Assembly (NCBI GenBank): GCA_030018265.1
Contig: JASEFX010000023.1
Span: 1-32,960, forward strand
From: Candidatus Saccharicenans sp.
Lineage (GTDB): Bacteria > Acidobacteriota > Aminicenantia > Aminicenantales > Saccharicenantaceae
Length of the DNA stretch: 32,960 nt
Direction of reading: 5' to 3'
Shown here: in pieces, positions 15,699 to 23,195 of the stretch
Layout: every line of letters starts with the position of its first letter
Numbering within the stretch: position 1 is the first letter of the stretch
The notes under the pieces: model-generated
Databases searched by the model: none
What the model was told of the DNA's origin: nothing
What the model saw: the letters and a program-made list of their open reading frames with translations, nothing else
Program-made: the position numbers and the translations under genes

Positions 15699-16304
15699 AT
15701 GAATAACTGGATGGACGAGCAGGCTCTTATGGAAAGAGTAAAAAAGGGGGACGAGTCTGCTTTCGCCAGGCTGATGACCATTTACAAAGACCGGATAGTG
15801 AATTTTCTTTACCAGGCGACCGGAGATTACCAGCTGGCTGTCGATCTGGCCCAGGAAACCTTTCTTCGGGTGTATTTCAAGGCTAAAAAGTACCGGCCGA
15901 TCGCGCCGGTTTCAGCCTGGATTTATTCGATCGCGGCCAACCTGGCCAGAACCGAAAAGAAAAAATTGAGCCGCCAGCAGACGATTTCTCTGGAGGAAAT
16001 TGTCAACGACTATTCTTCCGGAAGCTATTCGGTCGACCATGCTGACCCGGGCTTGATGAGGAATGTGCGCCAGGCTCTAAAACGCCTTCACCCCAGATAC
16101 CGCATTCCGTTAATACTGAAAGATGTCGAAGGCTTTTCTCAGGAGGAGATTGCCGAGGTGCTTAAACTTCCTCTGGGCACGGTCAAAGCCCGGATCAGCC
16201 GTGGACGGGAATACATCAGGCGCTGGCTGGAAGAAGGACAGGAGATAAAAAACAGGAAAGATAAGAGCGACAATGAAACCGAAAACGACTTTCATGAATT
16301 ATAA
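15699..16304 (+). CDS. ECF RNA polymerase sigma factor (plus-strand arm)
   Basis: The 201-residue protein is a second ECF sigma. Sigma-2 covers about residues 15-90, with LAVDLAQETFLRVYFKAKKY and the WIYSIAANLA segment. Sigma-4 covers about 125-185, with FSQEEIAEVLKLPLGTVKAR. It ends in a charged tail rich in Lys, Asp and Glu. It is divergent from the other sigma gene across 158 bases and is followed after 17 bases by a one-span membrane protein and then an HtrA-like protein. This sigma / membrane protein / HtrA-like order recalls rpoE-rseA plus degS or degP. The ribosome site is weak (CAGG before the ATG). Confidence 0.93.
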   Translation: MNNWMDEQALMERVKKGDESAFARLMTIYKDRIVNFLYQATGDYQLAVDLAQETFLRVYFKAKKYRPIAPVSAWIYSIAANLARTEKKKLSRQQTISLEEIVNDYSSGSYSVDHADPGLMRNVRQALKRLHPRYRIPLILKDVEGFSQEEIAEVLKLPLGTVKARISRGREYIRRWLEEGQEIKNRKDKSDNETENDFHEL

Positions 16305-16321
16305 ATATACGGAGAGCTGAG

Positions 16322-16684
16322 ATGGATATCGGAAATTATTTTAAGAATCTCGACCGGGTATCTGCCCCGCCCGGATTTGAAGCGTCAGTTCTGGCCCGGC
16401 TGCGGGAAAGAAATGAAGCCAGGCTGCGCTTGAGAAGGCTGAGCTTCAGCCTGGCCGGCGCCATGGCGGTCGTTCTGGCGGCGGTGATTCTCCTCCTTCC
16501 GATTTTTAGAAAAACTCACCCGGAACAGGCAGATCTTTCGTTCGCCGGTCAGCCGGAAAAAGTGATTGCCATTGTCGAACCTCTTAACCTTAAGAACGAG
16601 TTGCACCGGTCTGAGGGCGATTACCGAACGATATTCATCCTGGAGCAGGTTTCCAACAGCATGATTCAGCAAATCAGTTATTAA
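16322..16684 (+). CDS. One-span membrane protein in anti-sigma position, no zinc finger
   Basis: The 120-residue protein has a cytosolic N-terminus of about 42 residues (a helix with APPGFEASVLARL and a basic RLRLRRL stretch), one hydrophobic span at about 43-61, and a C-terminal outer part of about 58 residues. It contains no cysteine, so the zinc cluster of the other arm is absent. Its place right after an ECF sigma gene and its topology fit an RseA-like anti-sigma factor. A role as a co-regulator or as an anchor for the HtrA-like protein is also possible. GGAGAG precedes the ATG, and the next gene begins ten bases after its stop. Confidence 0.7.
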   Translation: MDIGNYFKNLDRVSAPPGFEASVLARLRERNEARLRLRRLSFSLAGAMAVVLAAVILLLPIFRKTHPEQADLSFAGQPEKVIAIVEPLNLKNELHRSEGDYRTIFILEQVSNSMIQQISY

Positions 16685-16694
16685 GGAGGTTCAG

Positions 16695-18368
16695 ATGAAA
16701 GGAAAAGCTTCAGGACGATGGCTGGCATCGACGATCATCCTGGCGAGTCTATTCTTTTTGGTCAATCCTGCTCATTCGAAACCGGTTCCGTCGGCCGATC
16801 GAGACGCCAGCGAGATTGTTAAAAAGGTCGCACCCTCGGTGGTCAGAGTTGAGGTCCGGAATGGTCTCCGGAGGGTGGCCACCGGCGTGGTTATAGATAA
16901 AGATGGCTATATAGCCACCACCGCTCTGGTTTCGCCGAAAGGCGAGAAGCTCTCTGTGGTTGATAGCGGCGGTAAAAGCTATGAAGCCGTGTTCCTCGGT
17001 TTTGACCCGGAAACCAGGATAGCCTTCGTTCAGGTAAAGGATAAAAAGCTTACTCCGGTGAACCCGGGTTCCACCAGAAATCTCTCGCCCGGTTCCTGGG
17101 TCTGCGCGCTGGGCATTTCTCCGGACGCAGGCATTTCAGTGACCCAGGGAATAGTGAGCAGCCTTTCGGCTGGCCGGATGAGGCTTAACCTCTGGTTAGC
17201 CCCCGGAATGAGCGGAGGTCCTGTTCTGGACGAAAAAGGCGACTTTGTTGGCCTTCTCCGCGGTGTCTATTCTGAAGACCGCCCGATTGTTTTCCAGTTC
17301 AGGGATCGAGAAGCTACAGGAACCGGAGTGGTCTACAGTCAGGCGGAGGCTCCTTCAGCTGGCATGGCAATGGCAATCCCGGTAGAAATGGTTATGGAAA
17401 TTTTCAGGGAGATAAAAACCAGAGGCAGAGTCGAAAGAGGCTGGCTTGGAGTTTCCATCGCCGAGGACCGGCAGGGGAAAGTGTTCATCACTCAGGTGGA
17501 GGAAAAAAGTCCGGCTGAGCAGGCCAGGCTTAAACCCGGCGACCGGATATTAAAAATTGGTGGACGGGAAATCGTTTCCAGCGATCAGCTCGTGGCGGAA
17601 ATAAGAAGCCGGCGGCCAGGGCAGGAAGTAAACCTGAGCATCGAAACGGATGGAGAAACCCGCGAAGTTAAGGTTAAGCTCGGCTCGGTGCCGGAGGAAC
17701 AGGCCCGGAGGGAGCTCGAACTGAGGTTCCCGGAACTTTTCAGAAACCTGCCTAAATTTCCGGAAAGACCTGTGCTGCCGGAGTTCCCGGGAGGAGAAAA
17801 ATTCGAGTTTGGCTTCGAACATTACAGGTATATTGGAGTCTATATTGAGCAACTTAATCCTGAACTTTCAAAGTATTTTGGCGTCCCTGAAGGACGGGGA
17901 CTTCTGATTGCCAGGGTAAATGCCGGGAGTCCGGCCGAAAAAGCAGGACTGAAGGTAGGGGATGTAATCATAGCTGCTGACGGAAGGAGAGTCGAAACTC
18001 TTGAAGCGCTGACTGATGAGATTCAGAAGAAAAAGAAGGGAGAAAAAATTTCCCTGGAAATTATAAGAGATAAGAAAAAAATGCGGCTTGAAGTGGAAGT
18101 GGCTGAAGAAAAAAGGCCTGGCTGGCCAGGGACAGCCAGGATTTATGGAAAACCGGGAGAATGGCCGGAGGCTCTGGAAAAGTACCGGGACCGGGTAAAA
18201 AAATCTGTGGAAAAGGTGATAGAAGAAAATAAGGAGCAGCTGATGAAAATTCAGGAAGAGCTGGAAAGGATAAAACCCGAAGTCGAAAAGAATCTCCAGA
18301 AGTTGCAGGAAGAGACCGGAAAGTTGAAGCTGGAAATCTTTTTTCCGGATTCTATCAGAAAAATATAA
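16695..18368 (+). CDS. HtrA/DegP-like two-PDZ protein with a degenerate catalytic triad
   Basis: The 557-residue exported protein has a signal peptide (1-28, AHS before KPV), a trypsin-like domain (about 37-235), PDZ1 (about 248-330), PDZ2 (about 379-470) and a C-terminal charged coiled coil (about 491-546). The fold matches DegP: GYIATTALVSP aligns with the DegP segment that contains the catalytic His, but Leu78 is there; FDPETRIAF aligns with the Asp segment, but Arg108 is there. Only the Ser remains (GMSGGP, Ser173). It is therefore probably not a protease but a peptide-binding sensor, chaperone or scaffold. PDZ ligand loops look intact (GWLGVSI, KPGDRILKI). A strong AAGGAGG site sets the start. 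It is the last gene of the plus-strand sigma arm and ends in an intrinsic terminator. Confidence 0.9.
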   Translation: MKGKASGRWLASTIILASLFFLVNPAHSKPVPSADRDASEIVKKVAPSVVRVEVRNGLRRVATGVVIDKDGYIATTALVSPKGEKLSVVDSGGKSYEAVFLGFDPETRIAFVQVKDKKLTPVNPGSTRNLSPGSWVCALGISPDAGISVTQGIVSSLSAGRMRLNLWLAPGMSGGPVLDEKGDFVGLLRGVYSEDRPIVFQFRDREATGTGVVYSQAEAPSAGMAMAIPVEMVMEIFREIKTRGRVERGWLGVSIAEDRQGKVFITQVEEKSPAEQARLKPGDRILKIGGREIVSSDQLVAEIRSRRPGQEVNLSIETDGETREVKVKLGSVPEEQARRELELRFPELFRNLPKFPERPVLPEFPGGEKFEFGFEHYRYIGVYIEQLNPELSKYFGVPEGRGLLIARVNAGSPAEKAGLKVGDVIIAADGRRVETLEALTDEIQKKKKGEKISLEIIRDKKKMRLEVEVAEEKRPGWPGTARIYGKPGEWPEALEKYRDRVKKSVEKVIEENKEQLMKIQEELERIKPEVEKNLQKLQEETGKLKLEIFFPDSIRKI

Positions 18369-18391
18369 GAAACCTGCTCCAGTTCCATTGA

Positions 18392-18423
18392 GGGCGGGAT
18401 TTATCCCGCCCTTTTTATTTTTT
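18392..18423 (+). terminator. Intrinsic terminator of the HtrA-like gene
   Basis: A perfect 8-bp stem, GGGCGGGA (18392-18399) with TCCCGCCC (18404-18411), has a four-base loop and is followed by TTTTTATTTTTT. It lies 24 bases after the stop codon. The T-run overlaps the 3' end of the convergent trmH gene. Confidence 0.9.
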
Positions 18424-19029
18424 CTCGCAGAAAGGCCGGCGTGGTCTGGGATTCGACAGCCAGTGCTGCAGCCAGTGTTCGTATTCTTCAGGGGAGAGGC
18501 GGCACTGCGAGTAAAATCCCCGGGCCTGACGCTGACGGAAAGCTTCGTACAGAATAACACCGACTGAAACGGATAGATTCAGACTCTGAACCATTCCGAC
18601 CATCGGTATCTGAATGCGATAATCGGCCAGCTCCAGAGCCTGGCGGGAGACTCCTTCCGCTTCATTGCCGAAGACGATCGCTATGGGTTGACAGTAGTCA
18701 ATCTGATCGTAGGGAATGGTCACGCCCTCGAGAGTGGTCACCGCGATGCGGTGTCCCAGTTGTTTGAGCAATTTCAAGCACTCCTCAGTTGTTTTATGAA
18801 AGTGGATGTTCAGCCATTTTTCCGCCCTGGTGGAGATGGCTTCGTTAAAGGCAATCTGTTCCGGCTGGGGGGTGATTATATGAAGGTTGAAAACACCGGT
18901 GGCTTCGCAGGTCCGGGCGACAGCGCTGGCGTTGTGGGCGATGATGACTTCTTCCAGCACCACCCTTAAATCAGGCTGTCGTCTGGAGAGAACATTTTCT
19001 ATTCTTTCTCTTCTTCTATCGGTGGCCAT
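18415..19029 (-). CDS. trmH: TrmH family tRNA (guanosine-2'-O)-methyltransferase
   Basis: TrmH methylates the 2'-OH of G18 in the tRNA D-loop using S-adenosylmethionine. The 204-residue protein has the SPOUT motifs: NASAVARTCEATGV (about 33-46), IVFGNEAEGVS (about 118-128) and IPMVGMVQSLNLSVSVGVIL (about 140-159), where the knot binds SAM and the Asn/Ser of SLNLSVS are conserved. The C-terminal extension with CRLSPEEYEHWLQHWL is typical of TrmH rather than RlmB or TrmL. The ATG lies six bases after a TATAAA box and has no ribosome site, so I predict a leaderless mRNA. Confidence 0.92.
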   Translation of the reverse strand: MATDRRRERIENVLSRRQPDLRVVLEEVIIAHNASAVARTCEATGVFNLHIITPQPEQIAFNEAISTRAEKWLNIHFHKTTEECLKLLKQLGHRIAVTTLEGVTIPYDQIDYCQPIAIVFGNEAEGVSRQALELADYRIQIPMVGMVQSLNLSVSVGVILYEAFRQRQARGFYSQCRLSPEEYEHWLQHWLSNPRPRRPFCEKK

Positions 19030-19035
19030 ACGAAA

Positions 19036-19064
19036 TTTATAACATTAAGATGAATAATTGACAA
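19036..19064 (-). promoter_or_regulatory. Promoter of trmH, predicted leaderless
   Basis: On the minus strand TTGTCA (19059-19064), a 17-base spacer and TATAAA (19036-19041) form a near-consensus promoter. Only six bases separate the -10 element from the trmH ATG, so the start of transcription should fall at or next to the A of the ATG. Confidence 0.65.
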
Positions 19065-19283
19065 TGCCGGTGGATTCCGGAAATCTTCTGTGACGAGAAC
19101 CGGAAATTTGAAAATTCTCGTTAGCTCAGGCCATGGCCATCAAAAATGATTTATTAAAAACTGCTGAATGTCAGCAGTATGGAGCAAGCTGGAGAGAAGA
19201 TAGCCTTCATTTAGCATATTTATTGTTATTAGCCGTCGGGAGAATCAGTTTTTCTCCGATGCATACGGTGGTTTGGGCTGCCC
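19065..19283. other. Intergenic stretch with two small hairpins
   Basis: Between the trmH promoter and the tRNA-Leu promoter I see no gene. There are two perfect 7-bp inverted repeats: ACGAGAA (19093-19099) with TTCTCGT (19115-19121), and CTGCTGA (19161-19167) with TCAGCAG (19171-19177) around an ATG loop. Neither is followed by a T-run. Their function is unknown. Confidence 0.35.
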
Positions 19284-19312
19284 TTGAAAAAAGGCAAAGA
19301 TTTTTCTATAGT
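19284..19312 (+). promoter_or_regulatory. Promoter of tRNA-Leu
   Basis: TTGAAA (19284-19289), a 17-base spacer and TATAGT (19307-19312) make a good housekeeping promoter. Transcription would start about ten bases before the mature tRNA. Confidence 0.65.
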
Positions 19313-19328
19313 TTATTAACCAGAAGTT

Positions 19329-19417
19329 GCCGGAGTGGCGGAACTGGCAGACGCGCTGGACTCAAAATCCAGTCCGATTCAAATCGGGTGTGGGTTCGAC
19401 TCCCTCCTCCGGCACCA
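19329..19417 (+). tRNA. tRNA-Leu(CAA)
   Basis: This is a type II tRNA with acceptor arms GCCGGAG and CTCCGGC. The anticodon arm CTGGA/TCCAG has loop CTCAAAA, giving anticodon CAA at 19363-19365. The long variable arm is CCGATT/AATCGG. The T-loop is TTCGACT. The discriminator is A19414, and CCA is encoded at 19415-19417, unlike the tRNA-Gly gene in this window. Confidence 0.95.
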
Positions 19418-19613
19418 TAACGTTATTCAGATGCTGATTCCTCTATTCAAGCAATTGATTTTTCCAGCCATGTTTTCCTTTTAGCTAAATGAGAAAGTAA
19501 GAAATTTTTAATTTTTGACATTCTGTCTGCCTGAGTGCTTTCGGTCTGAAAATCTTTAAAATCACATGTTTAGCGAAATCCCTGGAGGCAGTGCCGATAC
19601 GACTTTTTTGCTC

Positions 19614-19643
19614 TTGACATTTTTTGAAATAAGTTTCAATAAT
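19614..19643 (+). promoter_or_regulatory. Promoter of the first TonB-dependent receptor gene
   Basis: A perfect TTGACA (19614-19619) and AATAAT (19638-19643) are 18 bases apart. Transcription would start near 19650, leaving an unusually long leader of about 137 bases before the TTG start of the receptor. The stretch 19418-19613 upstream shows no other feature. Confidence 0.6.
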
Positions 19644-19694
19644 TTTAATAGGTTAGGGGAAATAGAATGCCTGAATGGCCTATTTAATCCTTTT

Positions 19695-19780
19695 AAGGAG
19701 GTACAATGACCGGGTAGGGGTAATATTCTGTTTCGGTGGGGAAATGTTCCCCGGGTTAATAACTTTTATAAAAAGGAGGG
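19695..19780 (+). promoter_or_regulatory. Structured leader with a three-codon ORF
   Basis: The leader holds a perfect AAGGAGGT (19695-19702), then ATG ACC GGG TAG (19706-19717), a three-codon ORF. Next comes a 6-bp hairpin, GGGGAA/TTCCCC (19738-19752) with loop ATG. The real receptor ribosome site, AAAAGGAGGG (19771-19780), follows. A ribosome stopping on the mini-ORF could affect folding near the receptor start. This could be a translational control leader, or the mini-ORF could be a chance product of a strong ribosome-site-like sequence. Confidence 0.3.
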
Positions 19781-19786
19781 TTTAAA

Positions 19787-22700
19787 TTGAAAAAGCTAAT
19801 TTTGATCAGCTTTCTTCTTATCTGGTTGCTGGCAGCGGGAACAGCCTTTGCCCAGATCAACCCTGAAGGCATGATTATGGGAAAAGTCCTGGACGAGCAG
19901 GGCAATCCGCTGCCGGGTGTTTCGGTTGAAGCTACCAGCCCGAAGCTGGTGGGAAAAGCCACGGCGGTTACCGATGCCTCCGGCATTTATCGTCTCATGG
20001 CTCTGCCTTCCGGAACTTATGAAATCACCTTTACGCTTCCCGGGTTCAAGAAACTCGTAAGGAAAGATATCTACCTGGCACTTTCCCAGAATCTGGTGTT
20101 GAATGTGACACTGGAACCGGCAGCTATCGAGGAAGAAGTGACCGTGGTCGGACAGGCGCCCCTGATCGACGTGAAAAGCACGGTCAAAGGAATGGTTATG
20201 ACCAAAGACATCTTTATGTCGCTGCCACGCGGACGGAGTTTTGATTCTTTGATAAACATAGTTCCGGGAGTTCATTATGAGAGCAAGGTTGGCGGCTTTA
20301 CCATGGATGGGGCTTCCGGCGCTGAAAACGTCTGGCACGTGGACGGCACAGATGTAACCAGCATTCATGTTGGCACAAGAGCCCAGAACGTCGTTCTGGA
20401 GCTGGTGGACGAAGTAAAGGTGGTGGCTTCAGGGTATAACGCGGAGTTCGGCGGCTCGATGGGCGGAGTGGTCAACGTGATTACCAGGTCCGGAGGCAAC
20501 ACTTTCCATATGGATATCATCGGTTTCTATGAAAACAACAAAAGATACATGCAGGGTAAAGCTCGGGATTATCTGCGGCAGAATCCTTATGACGTGGATC
20601 TTTATGAATACGTAAATAATGACGACCTCTATTTTGATGGCGGCAGAAATCGGGATAAATATTACCGGCTGGAAGGCGCTTTCACCCTCGGAGGATATAT
20701 CATAAAAGACAGGCTGTGGTTTTTCGGTTCCTACAATCCAATCTTTGCTCAAACGCTGGCTCTTCGTGATTTTAATTCCAGACAGGGACCTTTTTATCAA
20801 TTTCCAAGACGGGACTACTACTACAACGGTTCTTTTAAGTTAACCGCTGCGCCGGTAAAGGGGCTCAGACTTTCTGCCAGTTTTGTCAACAACTTTTATA
20901 AATACAGGGGAGCCATACCGAGCATCGGCGGCACGTCTTCTGCCTCTTATGAATGGTACAAAGAAGGTTATGATTATCCGGATTATTCCACTTCATTCAT
21001 GGCTGATTATTCCACCAGCAATAATTTCCTGGTAAGTCTCAGGGGTGGCTGGCACCGGCAGAATACCACTAACCAGCAGATTAAACCGCCGGCTCATACC
21101 ACTTATTATTTCTACACTTCCAATTATGTTTTTCAGAATGATCCTTTTTTCCAGGCTCATCCGGAACTTCTCCATTATGCTTACTGGACGGATTCCAGCA
21201 TATTTATGGAGACAAGGAAAAGGCTGTACGAAAAGATCAGCGCCAACCTGGACTTCACCTACTACCTGACGATGGCCGGAGAGCATGCCTGGAAAGCCGG
21301 GCTTCAGTTTATCCAGTTGCACGAAGATGTTCTGGATTATTCGCCTTATCCGAGAGTGTATCTATTCTGGAACAGGACTTCATACGCGCTTGGTTTTCCG
21401 GTTGGCGTTGGCGCACCTCCCGATAGCCCCTATTATGGTCGTTACGGTTACTATTACATCAGAAGCGGCTGGACCTCGCCTTATGGTGGCGTCTGGAACG
21501 CCAGAAGCAACAACTGGGCGATTTACCTGCAGGATTCCTGGACGGTCAAAGATCGTTTTACCGTTAATTTTGGTGTCAGGGCTGAGAGCGAATACATTCC
21601 ATCATTCACTGACGACCCGATTTACGCTCATATCAAGAAACCGGTCAATTTCACCTTTACCGACAAAATAGCTCCGAGAATTGGTGTCGTCTATGATGTT
21701 TTCGGAGATTCCAGCCTGAAGATTTTCGGTAGCTACGGCATTTATTACGACGTGATGAAGCTCTACATTGCCGTCCTGAGCTTCGGAGGCTGGAAACACA
21801 AACGCGATTTTTACGCGCTGAAGGATCCTGACTGGACGAAAATAGCGGCCAGCGGGTTGCTTGATGACAGAGCCAGTCAGGAGTACAACAACACCTATAC
21901 CGGCACGCTGGATTATCTGCCACCTTCTTTCGACCGGGTGGACCCGGCACTGAAACCGGCAGCCCAGAGCGAGATCTCACTGGGAGCCGAGAAAAAATTG
22001 ATGGAAGATCTCTCCCTCTCGCTGAGACTCGTTCATAAACACCTGATCCGGACGATTGAGGATGTCGGTGCTCTCGAATGGGTTGGCGATACACTGCAGG
22101 AAATCTTCTACATCTGCAATCCTGGATACGGCTATTCGCTGCCAGTTTCCAGGGGAGGTAAGTTTGCTGATGAGTACTGGCCATGCCCCAAAGCCAGGAG
22201 AGATTATTACGCTCTAAATCTTTCTCTGGAAAAGAGATTCAGTAATAACTGGCAGGGCGGAATCAATTACACGCTGAGCCGGGTTCAGGGCAACTATTCC
22301 GGACTGAGCAGCGCGGATGAGGACGGCCGCAACGCGCCCAACGTCACGCTTTATTATGATGACTGGTTCCTGGCTTACGATGCCTACGGTAATGTCCTGA
22401 AAGGTCCACTGCCTCACGACCGCACCCATTACATCAAAGCCTATGGTTCTTACGTGTTTCCGTTCGGGTTGACCATCGGTGTAACTGCTTACGGACGGAG
22501 CGGCTTGCCACTGACCACAAGGTTATATATGAATAACCGCTACATTTATCCGGAAAACAGAGCTGACCTTGGCCGCCTGCCGTTCACCGTCTGGGCTGAT
22601 GTTTTTATGGAATATACCTTCAGGTTCGCTCAGAAATATTCGGTGGCAGTTAACCTCCAGGTAAACAATGTCTTTAACACTAAAACCATTCAGAGCAAGA

Positions 22701-22879
22701 TTACGGACCTGAACAGGAACTCCATCTGGGTGGATGATGAAGATATACTGAACGGGAATCTGGCTGCTAATTACCGCGAATGGTCCAACACTATGGGCAA
22801 TCCGCATCCGGCTTTCGGTCAGTGGTCAACCAGATTCGGAACCTGGTCAGCCCGGGCAGGCTTCAAATTCTCCTTCTAA
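19787..22879 (+). CDS. TonB-dependent receptor with carboxypeptidase-regulatory-like N-domain (Oar-like), 1030 aa
   Basis: This outer-membrane beta-barrel probably imports a large substrate, such as a peptide or glycan fragment, using TonB energy. A signal peptide (1-23, ending AFA before QIN) is followed by a CarboxypepD_reg-like Ig domain (about 29-115, GKVLDEQGNPLPGVSVEAT). The plug (about 118-235) contains PRGRSFDSLINIVPGV and FGGSMGGVVNVITRSGGN. The long aromatic barrel ends in KFSF with a terminal Phe for BAM recognition. The start is a TTG, fixed by AAAAGGAGGG six bases upstream and by the signal peptide starting there. There is no SusD-like partner nearby. The gene has its own promoter and terminator. 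The substrate cannot be read from the sequence. Confidence 0.93.
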   Translation: MKKLILISFLLIWLLAAGTAFAQINPEGMIMGKVLDEQGNPLPGVSVEATSPKLVGKATAVTDASGIYRLMALPSGTYEITFTLPGFKKLVRKDIYLALSQNLVLNVTLEPAAIEEEVTVVGQAPLIDVKSTVKGMVMTKDIFMSLPRGRSFDSLINIVPGVHYESKVGGFTMDGASGAENVWHVDGTDVTSIHVGTRAQNVVLELVDEVKVVASGYNAEFGGSMGGVVNVITRSGGNTFHMDIIGFYENNKRYMQGKARDYLRQNPYDVDLYEYVNNDDLYFDGGRNRDKYYRLEGAFTLGGYIIKDRLWFFGSYNPIFAQTLALRDFNSRQGPFYQFPRRDYYYNGSFKLTAAPVKGLRLSASFVNNFYKYRGAIPSIGGTSSASYEWYKEGYDYPDYSTSFMADYSTSNNFLVSLRGGWHRQNTTNQQIKPPAHTTYYFYTSNYVFQNDPFFQAHPELLHYAYWTDSSIFMETRKRLYEKISANLDFTYYLTMAGEHAWKAGLQFIQLHEDVLDYSPYPRVYLFWNRTSYALGFPVGVGAPPDSPYYGRYGYYYIRSGWTSPYGGVWNARSNNWAIYLQDSWTVKDRFTVNFGVRAESEYIPSFTDDPIYAHIKKPVNFTFTDKIAPRIGVVYDVFGDSSLKIFGSYGIYYDVMKLYIAVLSFGGWKHKRDFYALKDPDWTKIAASGLLDDRASQEYNNTYTGTLDYLPPSFDRVDPALKPAAQSEISLGAEKKLMEDLSLSLRLVHKHLIRTIEDVGALEWVGDTLQEIFYICNPGYGYSLPVSRGGKFADEYWPCPKARRDYYALNLSLEKRFSNNWQGGINYTLSRVQGNYSGLSSADEDGRNAPNVTLYYDDWFLAYDAYGNVLKGPLPHDRTHYIKAYGSYVFPFGLTIGVTAYGRSGLPLTTRLYMNNRYIYPENRADLGRLPFTVWADVFMEYTFRFAQKYSVAVNLQVNNVFNTKTIQSKITDLNRNSIWVDDEDILNGNLAANYREWSNTMGNPHPAFGQWSTRFGTWSARAGFKFSF

Positions 22880-22907
22880 GCTCTGCCAGAAGAATGAAAT
22901 AACTCAG

Positions 22908-22940
22908 GGCTTCTCCCCGTGAGGGGAGAAGCCTTTTTAT
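22908..22940 (+). terminator. Intrinsic terminator of the first receptor gene
   Basis: An 11-bp perfect stem, GGCTTCTCCCC (22908-22918) with GGGGAGAAGCC (22923-22933), has a GTGA loop and is followed by TTTTTAT. It begins 28 bases after the stop. Confidence 0.93.
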
Positions 22941-23122
22941 TCTTAATTTCGATGAAAAAATATGTTACGTTTTGAATTAAAATAATCAGCAGAGATTTCA
23001 GCCAGGCCTGCTTTTGCTCAGTAAATTCTGACTGTTTTACCTGCCAGAAAAGGAAACTTTAAAAAAGTTCTTATTGCCGTATTTCTTCCGGTCCTTTTTC
23101 CTAATAAAATCATTCCTTTTTC

Positions 23123-23151
23123 TTGACAAAAGAGGTAATTGGTAATAGAAA
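23123..23151 (+). promoter_or_regulatory. Promoter of the second TonB-dependent receptor gene
   Basis: A perfect TTGACA (23123-23128) lies 17 bases before TAGAAA (23146-23151), four of six matches. The leader is about 40 bases and holds AAAGGAGG. The rest of the 316-base gap 22880-23195 contains only the upstream terminator. Confidence 0.5.
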
Positions 23152-23195
23152 ATAACAAACAGGATGGAATATGGAAATGAGGAAAGGAGGGTGAT

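Noticed and set aside
17868-18560. 230-codon minus-strand open frame rich in Phe, Leu and Ser
   Set aside because: Antisense to the PDZ2 and coiled-coil part of the HtrA-like gene and overlaps trmH; the Phe-rich content mirrors the Lys/Glu-rich coiled coil.
19133-19420. 95-codon plus-strand open frame ending in VRLPPPAP
   Set aside because: Its 3' third is the tRNA-Leu gene read as protein, a well-known false ORF, and the rest has no ribosome site or similarity that I recognise.
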